Assembly: GCF_004834005.1 (NCBI RefSeq)
Contig: NZ_STFF01000007.1
Span: 124,001 to 188,000 of the forward strand
Length of the DNA: 64,000 nt
Origin: Niastella caeni
Lineage (GTDB): Bacteria > Bacteroidota > Bacteroidia > Chitinophagales > Chitinophagaceae
Reading direction: 5' to 3'
Below the pieces are notes generated by a model. It did no database searches, was not told the DNA's origin, and worked only from the letters and a program-made list of their open reading frames with translations. The translations under genes and the position numbers were made by a program. Positions 59,232 to 64,000 of this stretch are shown here, one piece after another; the stretch's first letter is position 1; the number at the start of each line of letters is the position of its first letter.

Positions 59232-60947
59232 TTATTGCCAGCCCGGGTTTTGTTTTAGTTCAGCGCCATGATCAGCATATAATTTTATCTGATCGAGCGG
59301 TAACGGTGTAAGGTATACTTTGGGATCGTTGAAGATGCGTTGGGTTTCCGCTTTTGGCGCCGGTATAATATAGCCTTCTGCTGCATTGTTCTCAATGGTT
59401 ACCTTGGCCGCCGGAAAATCAGATTTTTTTATCCAGGCGCCGCGGTTGATGTCGGGTTTTGCCTGTGTATCTACATATTCATATTTTTTCCATCTTCTCA
59501 GGTCGTTTGTTCTAAAGCCTTCCATCATTAATTCTATCCGGCGCTCACGGCGTATTTCCCAAATTAATGCAGGAACAGTTGGGTCGCGGTTGAGATCATC
59601 ATACGCCACTCCGTTCACTGCCGGCAACCCGCCGATCACTTGTAAAGAAGGCATATTAATGCCAGTTCTTTTTCTCAGCTTATTGATGGTTTTATCCAGG
59701 TCGGCCTGGGTAAGTGTGCCCAATTCAGCGGCCGCTTCAACGTAATTCATCATCACTTCTCCCAATCGTATTACCGGCGCGTCTGTGGGGTTCTGGTTAC
59801 TAAGGCCTTCGTTCGTTTCTTTTATTTCATCGTTCAAAAATTTAAGCACTGCATAGCCGCTCGACGAATAATTGGCGTTAATACCATTCAACCGCAATGT
59901 ACTTACAAAGGTGGCGTACATCCGTGGGTCCCTGTCGGTCATTGTATTGGCGATGGTTTTATCGCCTTTATACAATGGTGAAATGGAAACAGGCAATCCA
60001 TCTTTACACAGGTAGGCTTTAATGGTATTCTTTGAAACGCCTGTTTGTGCTTCTCTGTTTACATAACTGGCAAGGCTATGTGTAATACCGCCGGTACCAC
60101 TTTCATATCGGCGGTACATAATGGTTTCGGTATTGGCGCCAAGATCGAGCGAGTTGAAGAGCTTCCTGTAATCCGGGGCCAGGGTATAGCCGCCGTTAGT
60201 GATCACTTCATTGGCTGCCCATTTTGCTGCTTCCAGGTATTCATTTGCTTTTTGCGTATTGCCGGCCTGGTATTTCTGCCACGTGCCTTCAAATAAAAAT
60301 ACCCGCGACATAAACGCCAGTACTACCCATTTATTCACCACCAATCCTTTCGGGCCGCTGAAATCGTCTGCAACGCGTACATGCCCGGCTGCATATTTAA
60401 AATCAACCAATACACTATCCATCACCAATGTACGTGGGTCGCGGGGTTTGTACAAGGCATCAACATCCTTTTCATCCAGCACGGTGCTGTACCAGGGGAA
60501 ATCGCCGTAGGTCCTTACTTTGTTAAAAAATTCAAGTGCGCGGAAGAACCGGCCTACGCCTGTCCAGTGGCTGATGGCTTCATCGCTCATGGGCACTGTT
60601 GGCACCCTGCTGATGAACAGGTTGGCTTTTCTTACCCAGGTAAAAGACCAGGTAGTGCTTGTGGCAGGAACGTTTTTGGTAAACTGTGCCGGTACATTGG
60701 GCGCAAAATCATCATTGAGCGTTTCGCCCGAAAAATAGCCACCCCAACCCGGTTCAAACCCGGCACCATAGCCGGGGAAATAATTGACATAAAAACCCCA
60801 TGCAAAGGTTTTTACATTGTTCTCGCTTGTCCAGTAACTCTGGTCGGTCATTTGATCGAGCGGGTGTTTGGTTAAGAAGTCATCCGTTTTTTTACACCCA
60901 CCCAAAAACACAGTTACCAGTAAAACAATATATATGCTTGTTTTCAT
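59232..60947 (-). CDS. susD-like: SusD/RagB-family nutrient-uptake outer-membrane lipoprotein
   Basis: 571 residues with a lipoprotein signal (lipobox FLGGC, Cys18) and the SusD N-terminal pattern 'DDFLTKHPLDQMTDQSYWTSENNV'. TPR-like helices make up the N-terminal half; the C-terminal half has 'RLGEVMMNYVEAAAELG', 'DPTVPALIWEIRRERRIELMMEGFRTNDLRRWK', characteristic of the family. SusD forms the lid of the SusC channel and binds the glycan or other ligand at the cell surface. The gene starts 18 bp after the susC stop. No glycoside hydrolase is in the window, so the substrate cannot be named. Confidence 0.95.
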   Translation of the reverse strand: MKTSIYIVLLVTVFLGGCKKTDDFLTKHPLDQMTDQSYWTSENNVKTFAWGFYVNYFPGYGAGFEPGWGGYFSGETLNDDFAPNVPAQFTKNVPATSTTWSFTWVRKANLFISRVPTVPMSDEAISHWTGVGRFFRALEFFNKVRTYGDFPWYSTVLDEKDVDALYKPRDPRTLVMDSVLVDFKYAAGHVRVADDFSGPKGLVVNKWVVLAFMSRVFLFEGTWQKYQAGNTQKANEYLEAAKWAANEVITNGGYTLAPDYRKLFNSLDLGANTETIMYRRYESGTGGITHSLASYVNREAQTGVSKNTIKAYLCKDGLPVSISPLYKGDKTIANTMTDRDPRMYATFVSTLRLNGINANYSSSGYAVLKFLNDEIKETNEGLSNQNPTDAPVIRLGEVMMNYVEAAAELGTLTQADLDKTINKLRKRTGINMPSLQVIGGLPAVNGVAYDDLNRDPTVPALIWEIRRERRIELMMEGFRTNDLRRWKKYEYVDTQAKPDINRGAWIKKSDFPAAKVTIENNAAEGYIIPAPKAETQRIFNDPKVYLTPLPLDQIKLYADHGAELKQNPGWQ

Positions 60948-60965
60948 ATAATTAGTGTTTTGAAA

Positions 60966-63900
60966 TTAGAAGGTTACCTGCAATCCGGCAGAGAGGGTTG
61001 TGCGATAAGGGTACGACCTGCCGAAGCCAGCCCTGTCTCTGTCTATTTGATTTTGTGTAAAATCAATTTCAGGATCAATGGGGATATCGCCCAGTTTGTC
61101 GAAGGTGATGAGGTTTTCGGCACTCACATATACCCGTACCCGTTGAATGCCTGCTTTGGAAATTAATTTCTTTGGCAGGGCATATCCGAGCGACAGGTTT
61201 TTCACCCGCAGATAAGACAGGTTCAACAAATACCGGGTTTGCGGCAGGTAATTCCATCTGTCGATGGTTGCTGAATAGTCGGTTGGGCGGGGGTAGAATG
61301 CCCCGGTATTGGACGCAGTCCAGTAATCCATCTGGTGCGAATACCAGGCTTCAGAGGCGCGAAAACCGGGAAATACAATGGGACCGCTTGCCCACAGATC
61401 GCGTTTGGCTACGCCTTGTAAGTACAGGGCCAGGTCAAAGCCTTTCCAGTCTGCATCAATACGGAAACCATATTGATAGCGGGGAGTTGAGTTACCAATG
61501 ATCTTTTTATCACCGGCATCACCAACCGTATTGGTGCCATGATAAATAACATTATCGCCATCGAGGTCTTTGTACTTCACATCACCGGGCCCGTAATAGA
61601 AGGCACCGCTTTCCAGTTTGGTTTGCGAAGGCACCTCGGCTTTATAGATCCATTTTCCATTGGCATCCTGTCCTGAGAAATCACTTTCCTGGAAAAGCCG
61701 GTCTGTTTCATATCCCCAGATCTCGCCAATGGTCATGCCTTCATAATAAGTTAAATTAAGCGCCGTAAGTGATGCGGGTAATGATTTTGTGGTGTTCGCA
61801 AACCGCGTGATCTTTTCTACCGCGTCAGACAAAGTTCCGGTAACGGTAAAGTGTAAGCCATTTGACAGGGTGTGTGTAAAGTCAACAGCCAGTTCCCAGC
61901 CTTTGCCTTGCAATTCGCCGAAATTTCTTACGGGCGCCGTAGTGCCATAGGAGCTGGGCAGGGTAGAACCGGTGCTTATCATATTGCTGGTGGTTCTCTG
62001 GAACCAGTCGAACGTTACCCCTAATTTATTATCAAAGAACCGGGCATCAACACCTACATCCGCAGTCTTCACCGTTTCCCAGGTGAGGTTGGGCGACAAT
62101 GCACCGGGTGTACTCAATGTAGTGGTATTGCCACCGGGCAATAACCAGTTGGTAAGTGAGGGGTCCATGATAGAACGGAAGCGGTTATTACCTACTGCCT
62201 GGTTACCGATAGAACCATAGGATGCCCGCACTTTCAGGAACGATAAGTATGGCCTGACGGCGTTCATGAATGATTCTTCGGTTAACACATAACCGAGCGA
62301 CATGGAAGGGAAGAAGCCCCATAAATTATTGGCCGGGAAACGGGAAGAACCATCGTACCGGCCATTTAATTCAAGGAGGTATTTATTTTGATAAGCATAG
62401 TTTATGCGGCCGAAAAAACCCAGGGTCGACCAATGGCCATTGGCGCCATCTACCAACGGCGTACCGGTGGTTAAAGAAAGTGAACCATAATCGGGGTCAA
62501 CGAGGTTTGATTTTTCTGATGACTGCGAATTGTTTTTGAATAATTCTATATCGCCACCGGCAATCACTTTCAATGCATGATCGCCTATATTTTTTGAATA
62601 GGTGGCAAACACTTTACCGGTATTGATCTCACTCCAGTAAGAATACCATCTTGCTTTATTAAAGCTGGCTTGTTGATAATTGGTATAATTCATTTTACCA
62701 TTTGAAAGCGCCCAGAAATCCCATGCCATTGTTCCACCCCCGGTCTGGTTCAGGTGCTCATTGGTGCTGGTGTAAGTATAATCAGCATCGATGGTCAATC
62801 CTTTGAATGGTTTTATTGTTCCGCCTACCGATATCCGGGCAAGGCCGGTTTTATTCTGGTCCATTTTGGCTTGTTCTACTTCGGTAACAGCACTTCTGAA
62901 AGGTTTGCCTTCATATGTACCATAGGGATAAATAGCTGGCCAGCGGTACAGGTAATACCAGGGGCCGTAATAGGCAGGACTGAAAATAAAAGGCGTTTGG
63001 TAGCGGGTGTTGGAATAAATGATCTTACCACGCACATCGAGCCAGTTGTTGGCGCTGGTATTTACGCCCAGGGTGAAATTATACCGGCTGAATTTATCGG
63101 GATTTACTTTTAATACGCCTTCCTGGCCCATGTAACCGAGGCCCAGGTTATACGTGGTTCTTTCACTGCCGCCCGATATGCCGATGTTATGTCGTTGCTG
63201 AAGGGTCCAGTCTTTTATATACATTTTACCAGGATTCCATGGGCGATAAAAAAATATTTTACCGTCCCTTATCTCAAAGTCGCGACCGTATTCCATTTCA
63301 TTGCTCAATTCCTGGCCGCCATATTGTTCTTCCCAATCCCTGATCTTGGTAATGGCCAGTGAATCGATATACGTAGTTCCCACCATCATTATATCATTTC
63401 TATTGGGGTTGAACCGGCGTATTGCCAGTAAGGAAGCTTCGGCATTTGAGGCTGCTGGCGCCAGTTGTACGGTGTTGATGGCTTTTGACCACGCGAAGTT
63501 ATTGCTATAAGTAACCCTGGCTGCGCTGCCTTTTTTACCAGATTTGGTAGTGATCAATACAACGCCGAAGGCGCCACGCGTACCGTAAATAGAAGCGGAT
63601 GCTGCGTCTTTCAATACAGAAATGCTTTCAATATCATCAGGGTCTATCATCTGCAAACTGGGTATCTCCACGTTATCGACCAGGATTAAAGGCTTTGCAC
63701 CGCCCGTTCCGGTGTTTATAGAACCAAAAAGCCCGCGCAGTCTTATTTTAGGATCATTGCCCAGCTCACCGCTGGCAGTGGTGATGGTTAAGCCAGGCAC
63801 CACACCCTGCAAGCCTCTTGAAATATCAGTGACCGGGCGGGAGCCAAATGTTTTTTTAATATCCACGGAAGAAACAGCGCCGGTGAGATTGGCTTTTTTC

Positions 63901-64000
63901 TGCGTGCCATAACCTACCACCACTACCTGGTCGAGCGTGGATGCCTGCAGTTCAATTTTGTAAAAGGTAGCGGTTGTGAGAATGATTGTATAAGGTTGGT
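60966..64000 (-). CDS. susC-like: SusC/RagA-family TonB-linked outer-membrane transporter, 5' end outside the window
   Basis: The frame is open to the right edge (upstream residues read LDQVVVVGYGTQKK), so the start, signal peptide and carboxypeptidase-like N-terminal domain are missing. Seen are the SusC signature before the plug ('VVVGYGTQKKANLTGAVSSVD'), the plug domain with 'LILVDNVEIPSLQMIDPDDIESISVLKDAASASIYGTRGAFGVVLITTKSG', and about 800 residues of beta-barrel ending in Phe ('TLSAGLQVTF'), as expected for BAM-inserted porins. It imports oligosaccharides or similar ligands with TonB/ExbB/ExbD energy and the adjacent SusD. Confidence 0.96.
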   Translation of the reverse strand, partial: QPYTIILTTATFYKIELQASTLDQVVVVGYGTQKKANLTGAVSSVDIKKTFGSRPVTDISRGLQGVVPGLTITTASGELGNDPKIRLRGLFGSINTGTGGAKPLILVDNVEIPSLQMIDPDDIESISVLKDAASASIYGTRGAFGVVLITTKSGKKGSAARVTYSNNFAWSKAINTVQLAPAASNAEASLLAIRRFNPNRNDIMMVGTTYIDSLAITKIRDWEEQYGGQELSNEMEYGRDFEIRDGKIFFYRPWNPGKMYIKDWTLQQRHNIGISGGSERTTYNLGLGYMGQEGVLKVNPDKFSRYNFTLGVNTSANNWLDVRGKIIYSNTRYQTPFIFSPAYYGPWYYLYRWPAIYPYGTYEGKPFRSAVTEVEQAKMDQNKTGLARISVGGTIKPFKGLTIDADYTYTSTNEHLNQTGGGTMAWDFWALSNGKMNYTNYQQASFNKARWYSYWSEINTGKVFATYSKNIGDHALKVIAGGDIELFKNNSQSSEKSNLVDPDYGSLSLTTGTPLVDGANGHWSTLGFFGRINYAYQNKYLLELNGRYDGSSRFPANNLWGFFPSMSLGYVLTEESFMNAVRPYLSFLKVRASYGSIGNQAVGNNRFRSIMDPSLTNWLLPGGNTTTLSTPGALSPNLTWETVKTADVGVDARFFDNKLGVTFDWFQRTTSNMISTGSTLPSSYGTTAPVRNFGELQGKGWELAVDFTHTLSNGLHFTVTGTLSDAVEKITRFANTTKSLPASLTALNLTYYEGMTIGEIWGYETDRLFQESDFSGQDANGKWIYKAEVPSQTKLESGAFYYGPGDVKYKDLDGDNVIYHGTNTVGDAGDKKIIGNSTPRYQYGFRIDADWKGFDLALYLQGVAKRDLWASGPIVFPGFRASEAWYSHQMDYWTASNTGAFYPRPTDYSATIDRWNYLPQTRYLLNLSYLRVKNLSLGYALPKKLISKAGIQRVRVYVSAENLITFDKLGDIPIDPEIDFTQNQIDRDRAGFGRSYPYRTTLSAGLQVTF

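Overview
The window comes from a Bacteroidota chromosome, most likely Chitinophagales/Chitinophagaceae. The evidence is a SusC/SusD pair, the gene order miaB - sigma-54 activator - lptE - secG, a Sec/lipoprotein repertoire typical of the phylum, starts without clear Shine-Dalgarno sequences, a TAnnTTTG-type promoter, and intergenic spaces filled with dispersed short repeats. No phage, plasmid, IS transposase or CRISPR array was seen. Assignments rest on reading motifs by eye; no database search was run.

Layout. 0-4.2 kb holds housekeeping genes: a Nudix hydrolase divergent from pyrE, a heavy-metal-associated periplasmic protein, a LEA14-like lipoprotein and a WbqC-family protein. A gene-poor stretch follows (4.2-5.5 kb). 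5.5-8.0 kb carries a BlaI repressor/BlaR1 M56 sensor-protease pair with two operator-like palindromes. 8.5-23.1 kb carries a sterol-desaturase-like oxidase, a POTRA/beta-barrel outer-membrane protein, a membrane pyrophosphatase (hppA), a large AsmA protein, a TrmH-type RNA methyltransferase, two thioredoxin-fold proteins, a DUF4142 lipoprotein, and an overlapping mltG-yihY pair. 23.3-28.9 kb is the miaB - sigma-54 regulator - lptE - TPR-like - secG block. 29.2-32.3 kb has a DNRLRE/T9SS-type secreted protein, an LCMT-like methyltransferase, a decayed acyltransferase, a broken tRNA-Gly and an intact tRNA-Gly(CCC).

32.4-54.9 kb is the centrepiece: one MacB/FtsX-type efflux locus. Reading along the minus strand it holds a periplasmic adaptor, an ABC ATPase, six tandem eight-helix permease paralogues, a second ABC ATPase and a TolC-like outer-membrane protein. 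A divergent sigma-54-type response regulator and an NtrB-like histidine kinase sit at its head. A nearly identical 28-nt element (24/28 positions) lies upstream of both the adaptor and the second ATPase, at matched distances from a TGGCAT motif. This suggests the two-component system controls both halves as one regulon. 54.9-58.9 kb has a conserved hypothetical, ychF, a fused SpmA/SpmB-like membrane protein and a coiled-coil hypothetical. The window ends in a SusD and a 5'-truncated SusC gene.

A second theme is intergenic: at least nine families of short, imperfect, word-like repeats and perfect palindromes recur between genes. Some enter coding sequence (Nudix C-terminus, sterol-desaturase and TrmH tails, the middle of the TPR-like protein, the N-terminus of LptE), and one palindrome interrupts a tRNA-Gly copy.
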